Of a DNA stretch of 64,000 nucleotides, positions 24,110 through 34,820 are shown piece by piece. Each line of letters starts with the position of its first letter. Position 1 is the stretch's first letter. The position numbers and the translations under genes are program-made. The stretch lies in the NCBI GenBank assembly GCA_029204225.1, contig CM055112.1:42192545-42256544 (forward strand), given 5' to 3'. The notes beneath the pieces were generated by a model. That model had not been told where the DNA came from, made no database searches, and was given only the letters and a program-made list of their open reading frames with translations. The DNA is from Diphasiastrum complanatum (Eukaryota; Streptophyta; Lycopodiopsida; Lycopodiales; Lycopodiaceae).

Positions 24110-24830
24110 ATGCCAAGAACATACTCTCAAGCAATTATTGAACAGAAACATTTAGAGCGTGCACAACAATTAGAAGCATATAGGAAGTCTAGAGATTTGT
24201 ATTTGCAGAATTTGCAAAACTCACCAGTTAGAGCAAGATTAACACCTGAAGCATTTAATGACCTTCTAAACGCTACTACAACATTTGTAGATTCATTTGA
24301 GGAAAGATCCGTTGAAACACCAAGTTCTATAGATTCACCTAAATCAGATTCATCTGACTCTACTTCCGAACCAAGTTCAGAATCAAAATCTTCTTCTTCA
24401 TAACCATTGTCTGAGCGTAGTTTAGATTCGGATCCTCTGAGTTCATCTAGTTCACCACCATCTATTAATATGGCTAATTCGGCGCCACCCACATCTACAA
24501 AAAAACAGATACGATTTCTTTAAGAGATCATCATCTGAAGATGAGGATAGTTATTTGTCGTAGTTTGAATCTATTACCATAGCAAACAAAGAGCAGACGG
24601 ACGAGGACAAAGTTAGAATTTTGCCAGGTCTTCTACGGAAGCAGGCTAGGATTTGGTACAGTCAATTAGTATCGAAAACAGTCAATACTTGGAACGCTTT
24701 AAAAGTAGCATTCCTTAAACAGTTTAGGGAGATAGGATAGTCCACTAGATTGTTGGCTCGGCTTAACTCTGTTGAGAAAAAGCCAAAGGAATCACTTAGG
24801 AAATATACTCGTAGACATTTCATCAGGAAC
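24110..24830 (+). pseudogene. Gag remnant of the Tat/Athila-like element
   Basis: The frame starts at ATG 24110 (MPRTYSQAIIEQKHLERAQQ) and is open for 97 codons. Its Ser/Asp/Glu-rich part is interrupted by a stop at 24401. The capsid-like domain follows in another frame at about 24570-24830, with the motifs LLRKQARIWYSQL and TWNALKVAFLKQF, typical of Ty3/gypsy gag. Several stops make it non-functional as it stands. Confidence 0.75.
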
Positions 24831-24877
24831 TAACATTCTTTCTTCTACCCTTTTGTAATCTAGAACTCCAATGGAGA

Positions 24878-25738
24878 ATGGATTACCTTTTTTTACCTAA
24901 ACTTTTTGGTTACACAAATGAACAATGGAAAAACCCTTGGACTTTTTACAGCATAAATACTCTATGGGCCAAACTAATTGTGCATCAAAAAGGAATCCTA
25001 GCCATTGCCATTGTTCAGAATAAGTTCAATGTGCAAACTAACTACGTCCATGTGGTCAAAGGATCCTTGTATATATACATTTTAGAATACCTAAGAACAT
25101 TTGAAAATAATATTTTTCCAACTCTGGATGAGTATTTGAATAAGTTAGAATCAATTAACATTTTTGATGTGAAGGAAATTGTTTCTAACTCTAAATCAGT
25201 TTCTTCTCGAGTTTCTCATCAGTTACTATTCCCTGATATGTGGGAAATTTACACAGATTGGGAAGCTAACTATTCTCGTTATTTGGAAAAAGTAAAAACA
25301 AATAATATACTTTGTTCCACTAATCTAATAACCAGATCATATTACACTTACAGCCATGTAAATATTGCTTCCCGTATTTGGTATGTCGTTCTGTCTGTTC
25401 AAAAACTGTACATTAAAGCAAAATTTCTCGAATATACATATGTTGCCCTTTCACTAACTGTCCCTTCTGTCGAGATGTCTGAAATCCTGACTGGGGATAG
25501 TTGGTACATGCATCTTGTCAATAATACATTAATTGATAACACTCTCACACCAATGGGCAATCAAGGAATGGGGGGTTATTTGAACTTGTCATTTCAAGAA
25601 GACTATAATAAGAAGAACAATAATTTCCTGGCAACAAAAGGAATGACATTGGAGCACGTAAATGAAGAGAACGAAGCTCGAGCCAAGGCCATTTTTCACA
25701 GCAAGCCAGCCAGTCGAAAGCGACAGAGAAGGATGTAA
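24878..25738 (+). CDS. 286-aa ORF of unknown function inside the non-autonomous element
   Basis: An uninterrupted frame of 286 codons lies between the gag remnant and the 3' LTR, the position where gypsy elements carry pol or, in Athila, an env-like gene. The product is rich in aromatic residues, Ile and Asn; no signal peptide or clear long membrane segment is evident. It ends in a basic tail (SKPASRKRQRRM) that could be a nuclear localisation or nucleic-acid-binding signal. I do not recognise a family and see no protease, RT or integrase motifs (no D-S-G, no xxDD). It is open while the adjacent gag has decayed, which suggests late acquisition or selection. It may instead be a diverged gag/env piece or a captured host exon. 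Confidence 0.55.
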   Translation: MDYLFLPKLFGYTNEQWKNPWTFYSINTLWAKLIVHQKGILAIAIVQNKFNVQTNYVHVVKGSLYIYILEYLRTFENNIFPTLDEYLNKLESINIFDVKEIVSNSKSVSSRVSHQLLFPDMWEIYTDWEANYSRYLEKVKTNNILCSTNLITRSYYTYSHVNIASRIWYVVLSVQKLYIKAKFLEYTYVALSLTVPSVEMSEILTGDSWYMHLVNNTLIDNTLTPMGNQGMGGYLNLSFQEDYNKKNNNFLATKGMTLEHVNEENEARAKAIFHSKPASRKRQRRM

Positions 25739-25763
25739 ATCAGTTGTTTGCGAGCCACTGCAC

Positions 25764-26752
25764 AGTTGAGTTTCATGATCTCACATTATCCAAGTTTTGT
25801 CATATAATGTAAAAAAAATTTAATTTCTATATATGTAGATGTGCTATAGTGCCTAAATTCATGTAAAGGCCTAATTGCACCTTGTAAATTCATATTTAGA
25901 ATAGAAGTTGCGACATTCTATAAGAGACGCAGTAGCAGCTCAGAACCGACATTTTGACGGTTCGTAAACGACATTGAGGCTGAAGAACATTCCTATAAGG
26001 ACAACACTATGTGCTATTGTACTGACGCATTTCTACGCAAAGCTGAGTATCAATAGAGAGTGAAGAGCAAGTTTCTATAGCTTGAGCATTCTTTCCCTCT
26101 GTTATCTTTCATAGAATTACTTCTTATCATTTGTGCAAATACACTCTGTATGATCTGTGATTGATTGTGATATTGTTCTGTTTGCGTCACACACATTTCT
26201 CACGTCTTACTGAATTTTAGTTACTCTAACATGGATTTTCAGGCAATAACAATTCTGACTAATGGGTGTAGAGAATTAGCCGAAGCTGTTAAGCATAACT
26301 TTTAGCAGAACTTCCTTCAATTTTGAATGAGCTATGTGTTCAAATAATGAGATTGTTTGATGTTTTGTTTTGTTTGCTTCCTGCGATAAGAACTAATACC
26401 ATGTGTTTGATTAAGAAGAATCTTTAGCCAATGTGATTGTTGTTGTTTGTTTTGACTGTTTACCTGATGTCTGAAGAGCTTGAAAGATAAAGTAATCTTT
26501 ACAATTGCAGACCTTGACCAAATCATTTCACCATTGGTGTTCCTGGATGCCAATTTACCAAAAAAAATTTGGATAACCAGTTATGTCGTTGTAGTATTCA
26601 TTGTGAATTTTATATATTCTAGTCCGTTTACCATCATACGTATAGTTACCATGCAAAAGATGAGATTATTTTCTCTCTTGGGAAACAATCAAACCTTTTA
26701 TACTACGTAATTCATCGATTTTGTGGAAATCTATAACGACTAGGCCACTACA
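25764..26752 (+). repeat. 3' LTR of the Tat/Athila-like element
   Basis: Ends GGCCACTACA and is followed by the target duplication AACAC. The start is set by alignment with 23001; its first base is A instead of T. Confidence 0.88.
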
Positions 26753-28009
26753 AACACAGGGTCCTTTGTCAGATGTATTGCAGATGTGTTGTCCATCTAC
26801 AAAATCAGAGGTTCATTCCTCGTTTCGCCTAGTTCGTCAAGGAACTGTTTGAGTCAAATTATTTCATTGGCCATCTTTGCTGCTACAACATACTCTGCTT
26901 CGTAGGATGGCTGAGCTACAATGGTATGCTTCTTGCTGACCCAGAGAATTGCTACTCCTGATGCGATGGTGCATCCTCCTGAGACACTTTTGCAGTCGTC
27001 CTTGAGGGATGCCCAACTAGCATCACTGTAGAAAAGCATCTGGAACCCTGCATCACGATAATAACACAAACCAAAATCTTTTGTTGATTGAAGATATTGC
27101 AAAATTCGTTTTGAAATCTTCCAATGTGTTGAGCCTAGATTCGTGCAGAATTGGCTCATCCTGAACATGACATAAGCAATGTTAAGACATGTGTTATCTG
27201 CAAGGTACATCAACGATCCTATCAGTTTTATGTATGGTGTGAGCTGCATCAATTCTCTCTCTTCTTCAGTCCTTGAACAATTTTTGTTCGTCAGTACTAT
27301 TCCTGCAAGCATTGGAGTATTCGTTTCTTTGCAATATAGCATCTCGAAATCTTCTAAGATTTTATGGGTATATCTGGATTGATGAAGGTACAATTTATCT
27401 CCCTCGTAGTCCCTATCAATCTGTAAGCCAAGATAACACCTGGCTTCTCCCAGATCTACAATCTCGAAATGTTTCGAGATATCATTCTTCACTTCATCAA
27501 TAAGCTTCTCACTCTTGCAGAGTATCTCTGCAACACCGTTGTGCTGCGATGTGTAAGATGCAGTCCTTCTGTGAATGATACCACGATCATTGCAGAAGTC
27601 AGTGAAGCGATTCGAGATGTATTCTCCACCTTGATCTGTTCTAATCTGCTTCACTTTGTTACCAGTGCATCTTTCTGTCCAATTCACATAATCTGTGAAT
27701 TTGTCAAATGCTTCTAATTTATTGTGAATAAAATAGACTCTAGCAAATTTACTGTAATCGTGAATAAAGGTAATGTAATAACTCAAGCCTCCTATTGAGA
27801 TCACATTGAAAGGTCCATAGATGTCAGAATGCACTAACTCCAGAATCTTGGTCGTTTTGTAGGAGTCCTTGACAAATGGAGTGCGTGACATATTGCCCTT
27901 CAGACATGCATCACAAGTCGTTGAACTAGTTGCATTCGAGATGCTCACTCCTATGATTGCTCCATGATGGCTTGCTTGATATATTGCCATTGAATTCATA
28001 TGGCATAGT
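26753..28009 (-). pseudogene. Copia-E integrase fused in frame to RT tail and RNase H
   Basis: A 381-codon frame (27999-26854, minus) contains the end of the zinc finger (CDACLKGNMSR), the integrase core with Asp in VHSDIYGPFN, Asp in RTDQGGEYISN and the third acidic position in QHNGVAE. It then jumps near 27525 to the end of RT (KSEKLIDEVKNDISKHFEIV, YLGLQI). The connection region and RNase H follow (FYSDASWASLKDD, PSYEAEYVVAA). The integrase C-terminus and all RT catalytic motifs are deleted, yet the frame stays open. The last part, to 26753, is frameshifted and carries DNTSAIHLTKDP. It continues the Copia-E coding sequence on both sides of the insertions. Confidence 0.85.
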
Positions 28010-28285
28010 ACTTAGAATTTGCTTTGCACAGGAACACAGATCATGCTACACAATAACACAGACAGAAAATCACTCTCCTCAGCAAGCTCACATAGCAACT
28101 GTGTTTTTCAAAATGAAATTACACTGTACATATAGTTGTTCACTCAGGCAACCCATGCATGACCCAGGTTGCCGTTGGCGGGACGCGTGTCCCGTCGACT
28201 TGCCTCGTGGCAAGGCCAACTGATCCTTACCCACTGATAGGACCCACAGTACAGTAACATAGTGATTCTAACTTTAATTCTAACT
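28010..28285 (-). repeat. Copia-2 3' LTR
   Basis: 276 bp with termini AG...GT read on the minus strand. Preceded (minus sense) by the polypurine tract TTAAGGGAGAG at 28296-28286. Confidence 0.92.
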
Positions 28286-28378
28286 CTCTCCCTTAAAGTA
28301 GAGTCACTTTTTATACAGTCATATACATAGCTTTAAAGTCAACAAACTTTAAATACATAAAGCTTTGATCTAAACTTA

Positions 28379-30606
28379 TCAAACTTTTCTCCAGTAAGTT
28401 GTGAAAATATCAGCTAGTTGTTCTTCTGTGCTACAATGAACAACATGAATTTCACAACTCAGTAGCCTCTCACGTATGAAGTGATATTGAATCTCAATGT
28501 GTTTAGTTCTTGCATGGAACACTGGATTCTTTGCTAGCTGAATGCCACTCTGACTGTCGCTATGTAAAGTCGTGGGATTTTTCTGCTTCATGCCAATTTC
28601 TTCCAAGATTTGTCTCAACCATATAGCTTCTTGTGTAGCACTACACATTGTCTTATACTCTGCTTATGTGGTGGAAAGAGCAATTGTACTTTGCTTCTTA
28701 CTAGACCAGGAAAAGCAATTACCACAAAACTGGAATATATATCCTGTGGTGGATCTACGATCATCATAGTCACCTCCCCAGTCCGCATCCACATAGCCAC
28801 ACAACTCAGGTAAACTATCATGCTTCCTGTAAATCAAGCCATACTCTGAAGTGCCTTTCACATAACGCAAAATGCGTTTAGCTGTTTTTCAATGCGTTTC
28901 CATTGGTGCTGCCATAAACTGACTTACAATGCCAACAACATAGCATATATCTAGTCTAGTTGTGGTAAGGTAATTCAAGCTCCCTACTAACTGTCTATAT
29001 AGCGTTGCATCAAATGACTGTGATTCATCAAGCTTAGAAAGCTTTTTACCTGGTTCAATAGGAGTGTTTACTAGTTTGCAATCCTGCAACCTAAACCTGT
29101 GCAGCAACTCTTTGACATACTTCACCTATGTTAAACCCACTTCATGTCCTTTTTGCCACACTTCTACTCCAAGGCAGTAATGCATCAGCCTGAGATCCGT
29201 CATCTCAAATTGTTCCATGAGGTCTTTCTTGATCATGTCTATCATTTCTTGATTATTTCTCGTAATAATCAAGTCATCAACATAAAGAGCAATCAAAGCA
29301 ACCATACCATCAAAGCATAAGACATATAGATTTGGATCAGAATGTGTTCTCACCATCCCCTTTGAATGAAAGTAGGCATCAATCCTGCTATACCACGCAC
29401 GTGGTGCTTGTTTAAGACCATAAAGCGCTTTCTTCAAGCGACATACTTTATTTTCTAGTCCTTTCGTTACAAAGCCTTCAGGTTGATCCATGAACACTTC
29501 TTCTTCTAACTCACCATTTAGAAAAGCAATTACCACAAAACTGAAATATATATCCTGTGGTGGATCTACGATCATCATAGTCACCTCCCCAGTCCGCATC
29601 CACTTCCTGTAAATCAAGCCATACTCTGAAGTGCCTTTCACATAACGCAAAATGCGTTTAGCTGTTTTCCAATGCGTTTCCGTTGGTGCTACCATAAATT
29701 GACTTACAATACCAACAACATAGCATATATATGGTCTAGTCGTAGTAAGGTAAATCAAGCTCCCTACTAGCTGCCTATATAGCATAGCATCAAATGGCTG
29801 TTACTCATCAAGCTTAGAAAGCTTTTTACCTAGTTCAATAGGAGTGTTCATTGCCTTGCAATCCTGCAACCTGAACCTGTGCAACAACTCTCTGACATAC
29901 TTCACATGTGTTAAACCCACTTTGTGTCCTTTTTGCCACACCTCCACTCCAAGGCAATAATGCATTAGGCTGAGATCTGTCATCTCAAATTGTTCCATGA
30001 GGTCTTTCTTGATCATGTCTATCATCTATTGATTATTTCTCGTAATAATCAAGTCATTAACATAAAGAGCAATCAAAGCAACCATGCCATCAAAGCATAA
30101 GACATAAAGATTTGGATTAGAATGTCTTCTCACCATCCCCTTAAAACAAAAGTAGGCATCAATCCTGTTGTACCATGCATGCGGTGCCTGTTTGAGACCA
30201 TAAAGTGCTTTCTTCAAGCGACATACTTTATTTTCCGTATCTTTCGCTACAAAGCCTTCAGGTTGATCCATGAACACCTCTTCTTCTAGCTCACCATTTA
30301 GAAAAGCAGATTCTACATCCATCTGATGCAAAGGCCAACCAAAATGTGAAGCTAAGGAATAAGTAGACGTAGAGTATTCCACTTACAAACCGGCGCAAAG
30401 GTCTCCTCATAGTCAATGCCTTTATTTTGTGCGTACCCTTTGATTACCAATCTTGCTTTGTGCTTTGCTATGCTTCCATCTGCATGGTACTTAGTTCTGT
30501 ATACCCATTTGCAACCAATGGGTTTCTTGCCAACTGGTGGTTCTACTAAGTCCCATGTGCTATGCTTACATTTGACTCCATCTCCTCTCCCATGGCCTTG
30601 ATCCAA
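28379..30606 (-). pseudogene. Copia-2 reverse transcriptase and RNase H with internal duplication
   Basis: Minus strand. RT fingers (KWVYRTKYHADGSIAKHKAR) start near 30550, and the palm motif SAFLNGELEEE ends at about 30300. From there two consecutive copies of the rest of RT and the start of RNase H follow: copy B (30300-29521, active site YVND, TAA before RQLVGSL) and copy A (29520-28710, active site YVDD, no TAA at that place). The RNase H end follows (GYIFQFCGNCFSW, ARTKHIEIQYHFIRERLL, to 28379). The copy B/copy A join produces a frame in which RNase H sequence ([19 protein letters not shown]) runs into RT sequence (FLNGELEEEVFMDQPEGF). The enzyme could not fold normally. Confidence 0.88.
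28710..30300 (-). repeat. Direct duplication (811 + 780 bp) inside Copia-2
   Basis: Copy A 28710-29520 and copy B 29521-30300. Both copies and the sequence just beyond start with the 8-base word gaaaagca (28710, 29521, 30301), which marks the junction microhomology. Copy B lacks 31 bases present in copy A near 28798-28828; otherwise no gaps are seen. Copies differ at many positions in a subfamily-like pattern. Confidence 0.9.
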
Positions 30607-32083
30607 ATATCATCATCCTTCGCTTCACTATAAGTCGAAGGTTCTTTGCTTTGAATAATGCTAGATAAGAGAGCATAATTTGCTTCATACCTTTCAGGTA
30701 GTATCTTCTCTCTTGTTGATCTTCGTAGCTCTCCCTGGTTAGATGATCCTGGAAAGTCATCTATGTCGTGGCTCTCCATCAATCTCTCAAACCACTTAGG
30801 GAGCTTTTTGTCAGGTGATCGGCTTCCTGGTGAAAATGTATCTAACGGTACATCCTTCTCCTTGCGTTTGTCACCTGCAATTTCAATCCTTCTTGCACCA
30901 AAAGGTTTGTCCCTACCTCTCCAACCTGTTTCTTGAGGTTGAGTAGTAGTATCTTGAGATGTATCCTCATGTTCATCACTCAGAACGTCAATGAATGGAT
31001 CATCATCAGGTGGTATCCTCACTATACCATTTTTCCTACTGGATGTGTCTATCTTCTCAACATCTTCATCTCCATACATCTTGGATTTATCAAAGATAAC
31101 ATCTCGGCCTATATAGATTTTGTTTTCGACTGGATCAAAACATCTATAGCCCTTCACGCGATCATCATATCCTAGAAATATGCACTTGATAGCTTTTACA
31201 TCAAGTTTACGTCTCTCTTCCTTGGGAATATGTACAAAGGCCTTACATCCAAAGATTCGCAAGTGGTTCACCTTTGGCTTCTTCTTTGTGAATGCTTCCT
31301 CATGTGTTATTTTTGGTATGGCAATGGTAGGACTTCTATTTTGAAGATAGACTGCCATGCTACATGCTTATGACCAAAAATCTTTTGGTAATTTCATCTC
31401 AACTAGCATAGATCTAGCACTTTCCACAATCGTACGATTTTGGCGCTCAGCTACACCATTGAGAGCAGGAGTATGAGCTTGCGTAAATTGTCTTTAATCC
31501 CACATTGATCACAAAGATCATTGAAGTCATTAGACTTATACTCACCTCCACTATCTGATCTTAGGACTTTAATATTCTTACCTGTCTGATTTTCGACCAA
31601 GTTTTTGAAGTTCTTGAAGTTATCAAAAGCATCTAATTTCTTCTCCAAGAAGTAGATCCACGTCTTACGTGACATATCATCAATAAAGGTCATGAAATAG
31701 AAGGCTTTTCCTAAGGACATGGTCCTCATAGGCCCGCATAAATCTGTGTGGATTAAATCCAGGATGTTCTTTGCTCTTGCAACACCCCCTTTATTGAACT
31801 TCTCTCGATGCTGCTTTCCATATACATGAGATTCGCACATCGATTTCAAGTGATCCTCTATGGTAGGCAGTCCTGTTACCATCTCCAATTTTCTCATCAA
31901 ACTGAGGCTTCCCAAGTTCAAGTGACCAAGCCTCTTGTGCCACAACTCAGTTTGCGAAGGAACGAATGATACAAGTCCATGTTGCCCCTTGATTGTAGCA
32001 TTCAACCTGTACAATTTGTATTGGGCTCTCTTACTCCATTCGCAATAACTTTGGGCTTTTGGTTCGCATCCTTCACAAAGCAA
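30546..32083 (-). pseudogene. Copia-2 integrase
   Basis: Minus strand. The pre-integrase zinc finger (LWHKRLGHLNLGSL, then a CxxH where CxxC is usual: CESHVYGKQH) is followed by the core with HTDLCGPM (first Asp) and RSDSGGEYKSND (second Asp). The third acidic residue lies in LNGVAERQN after a one-base frameshift near 31490, and a stop interrupts near 31370. The C-terminal part (31358-30546) has LRIFGCKAFVHIPK and GYDDRVKGYRCFDP, and the linker with RRSTREK. The integrase is complete in domain order but disabled by the frameshift, the stop and the lost Cys. Confidence 0.88.
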
Positions 32084-32105
32084 CGATCATGGTCGAATTC
32101 TACTT

Positions 32106-32672
32106 TCAACTTTTGATCAGTAATGACTCCAACAAAAAGTAGATTTTCTTCAAACCTAGTATGTAAAGAACCTCCCTGATCATCTTGCTTTTGTCATCAA
32201 GCAGTTGGATTGAAACTGTGCCTATCCTCTTAATCATGCACACCTCACCATTTGCTTGTGAAACGGATGTTCCATTATCCAACACCTTCAAACTACTGAA
32301 CCAATTCTTGTTACCTGTCATGTGTCTTGTGGCTCCTGAGTCAATATACCATGCTTGATCATCCTGATTAGATGACAATGCAGATATGAAAATGCTAGAG
32401 TCTTCAATCTCACCTTCATCGACAAGGTTACCTGCTTGTTTTGGTTTCCCCTTGCTTTGTTCCGCTAGGAATTTGCGACATTCACTTTTCCAATGGCCCT
32501 TTTTACCACAATGGAAGCACTTGCCTTTCTTCTTAGTTTTGCTAGAAGATCCCTCATCCTCCTGAGACTTGGCAAATTGCTGCTTAGACTTCTTCTTGTC
32601 CTTGCCCTTGCCTTGTTTTTGGCATGTCGCAAGTGCCTGATCGTCAGTATTTTGACGTCTAGCTTTTACCAT
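32106..32672 (-). pseudogene. Copia-2 zinc knuckle and aspartic protease
   Basis: A 188-codon open frame on the minus strand. A Lys-rich stretch leads to the CCHC knuckle CFHCGKKGHWKSEC (about 32517-32476), then an acidic linker and the protease signature WYIDSGATRHMTG (about 32355-32317). The knuckle binds the RNA genome and the protease cleaves the polyprotein. The frame ends at 32106, where the spacer to integrase begins in a different frame. Confidence 0.9.
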
Positions 32673-32675
32673 TTC

Positions 32676-33248
32676 TCATCGTTGCTCTTCCTGCATCAAG
32701 ATTCCTGTGAGCTCGTCAAAGGTTGGCAATCTTTCTCTTGATGCTATTCCGCTCACAAACATCTGATAGGATTCTGCAATGCCGCATAATGCATTATGCA
32801 CCAGCTCCACATCACGTATGCACTCTCCAATAGAATGCAGTTCATCTCTCATTGTCTTGATTCTGGTCATGTACGTCTGAATGTGCTCTCCTTGTTCCAT
32901 GCGGGCACTATTCACCTTTGACTTCAGAAACATGATTTTTGACGGATTTGACGTCTTGAACTACTCCTTTAGCACATCCCATGCCTGTCTGGGTGTAATA
33001 GCATCACAAATGTGGGTAATGATGTGATCCTTCACTGACAAGTTAATGAAGGTCAAGGCTTTCCTCATCTTTTTGTCAAACACTTTGATGTCTGCTTCAT
33101 TTGGTAGCCTTCTCTCATCACCTGTGACGACTTCCCACACATCTTTCTCCATTGGTATGTTTTTCATTTTGAATTTCCACACTGCATAGTTGGAAATCCC
33201 GTCCAATTTGCTACTTTCACTCAAAATGGACTCTCCCATGTTTGCCAT
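32676..33248 (-). pseudogene. Copia-2 gag
   Basis: Starts at ATG 33248 (MANMGESILSESSKLDG). The product shows the copia gag pattern: YAVWKFKMKNI, KDVWEVV, RQAWDVLKE, then after a stop near 32960 FLKSKVNSARMEQGEHIQTY and RERLPTFDELTGILMQEEQR to 32676. One stop lies between the halves and another before the knuckle frame. The gag forms the particle that packages the RNA. Only the two stops appear to separate it from a working frame. Confidence 0.85.
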
Positions 33249-34530
33249 CGCAAAACTGCTTGAAATTTTTGCCTTAGGCTAAGAACAGTATGTCGAGGCC
33301 AACAGTGATGTCAGAAGTTGAAAATAATGACCTGCACTTTTTTTCTTACCAGGCCACTCGCCGCTTTTCCACCAATTTGAAAGCCAAATCGGCGTCGCCT
33401 TCCGAAATGCACTCAGTCGTCAACTCCCAACAACGTGCCCATTGGAAAACTACTTCTGGCATACTCCGAACACTTTCTCTGCTGCAACCACTCTGTTTTG
33501 CTTTACCGTACTTGTAGGTACAGTCCAGGTGCCCTTCGTTTGGAGGTTATAGCCTTTCGTTTGGGTCAAAACGGGCAAAGGACCCAAAAATAGGGACTTT
33601 TCTAGCTGTTGGACTGTTTCTTCACTTTGAAGAAACTTCACTCTTCACTTGTGAAGGGACCTTTCAGTATGAAAATGTTTAATGAAGTTGTAGGCGAGAA
33701 TGCACTTCAATTCTTCAGGGCCCTATTCAAAGCTCATCCAATGGCTGAACCAAATCTTGTGGTTCAAATTTCTCTCCCATCACAGATTTTGGACCGTTGA
33801 TTCATTTGACACCTCATCTAAAGGTTCAAAGTACATCTGGGCATCGAACCAAACTCCTGCAGACGCTATGACTTCAATACACTAAGTTGTTCATTGCGTT
33901 GGGCGCGCGAACAGCCCGCGACCTCCCTGTCTGCGGCCGCGTCTCCCTTCTCTGAAAACTATCAGATTAAGCTCTCTTGTGGATCGTTTTGAGCACGATC
34001 TGAGGCCTGGAGCAGGGTCGCCCTACTGAATCCATGAATGTAGAGTGTTCAGTCAGGAAATTCCGTGGAGAAACGGTGATTTTAGCTCAACTTGACAAAG
34101 TGGCTTTTTTCACCTTTTTACCGCAAATCTGCTAGGTTAACTGTTTGGAGACAAATCTCTGACATAAACCTCAGAATCTCTCCATGGCTGATTGACAGTG
34201 TGATTAGCTTCCTTCCTATTCTTACGGCATCCAAAACAGTGCACAAACAGTGAAGAAATCAACAGTTATGTATAAAAACCGTAACCCCAAGTCCGGTTTC
34301 AATTTTCAGCTGGCTTCGAAATTGTCAATTTTTCACCAAAATTTTTCTTGTCTGATGCTATGCACAGGCTAATAATCCCTCTACTGAGCTTAGCAAGCCT
34401 CTATAAATTAGAAACCGTGCACCAGTGCTTCTTTTTCCGTCTTTAACCCGCTGTAGAACCCCGAACTCTCAGAAGACAGTTCTCCCGAAGCTCTCTTCAA
34501 CGACAACACTGTACTGTGTGCACTCCTTGT
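33249..34530 (-). other. Copia-2 leader
   Basis: About 1.3 kb between the primer site and the gag start. Copia-1 retains only the first part (counterpart of 34195-34530). It contains a GC-rich stretch near 33900-33950. No long coding frame. Confidence 0.75.
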
Positions 34531-34545
34531 ATGGCTCTGATACCA
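34531..34545 (-). other. Copia-2 primer binding site
   Basis: TGGTATCAGAGCCAT on the minus strand, an exact 12-base match to the initiator tRNA-Met primer site, abutting the LTR. Confidence 0.92.
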
Positions 34546-34820
34546 ACTTAGAATTTGCTTTGCACAGGAACACAGATCATGCTACACAGTAACACAGACT
34601 AAAAATCACTCTCCTCAGCAAGCTCACATAGCAACTGTGTTTTTCAAAATGAAATTACACTGTACATATAGTTGTTCACTCAGGCAACCCTGCATGACCC
34701 AGGTTGCCGTTGGCGGGACGCGTGTCCCGTCGACTTGCCTCATGGCGAGGCCAACTGATCCTTATCCACTGATAGGACCCACAGTACAGTAACACAATGA
34801 TTCTAACTTTAATTCTAACT
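34546..34820 (-). repeat. Copia-2 5' LTR
   Basis: 275 bp, begins AGTTAGAATT (at 34820) and ends AATTCTAAGT (at 34546). The target duplication ATAGT follows at 34821-34825. Confidence 0.92.

Larger units (their letters stand above)
23001..26752 (+). mobile_element. Non-autonomous Tat/Athila-like gypsy element with a 286-codon ORF
   Basis: A 3752-bp element with LTRs 23001-24022 (1022 bp, TG...CA) and 25764-26752 (989 bp, first base changed), flanked by the perfect 5-bp duplication AACAC (22996-23000 and 26753-26757). The primer site TGGCGCCGTTGCTGGGA is the type used by Tat and Athila gypsy lineages. The internal region is only 1.74 kb: a decayed gag followed by one intact 286-codon frame. 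No protease, RT, RNase H or integrase is present, so the element depends on another element for movement. It sits inside the RNase H gene of Copia-E. Confidence 0.88.
28010..34820 (-). mobile_element. Copia-2: full-length copia element with chimeric duplication
   Basis: A 6811-bp element on the minus strand with LTRs 34546-34820 (275 bp, 5') and 28010-28285 (276 bp, 3') and a perfect duplication ATAGT (28005-28009 and 34821-34825). By eye the LTRs differ at about 8 substitutions and one single-base indel, so it is clearly younger than Copia-1 of the same family. It carries a leader of about 1.3 kb, then gag, protease, integrase, RT and RNase H in normal copia order, all with scattered stops. 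About 0.8 kb of the RT/RNase H region is present twice. It is inserted in the pre-integrase part of Copia-E. Confidence 0.93.

Noticed and set aside
24127-24492. 121-codon acidic minus-strand frame
   Set aside because: Exact antisense of the Ser/Asp-rich gag N-terminal part; a shadow frame.
29126-29785. 219-codon frame joining RNase H and RT, at first sight a novel fusion protein
   Set aside because: It is produced by the junction of the two duplicated segments in Copia-2 and has no separate start or promoter.
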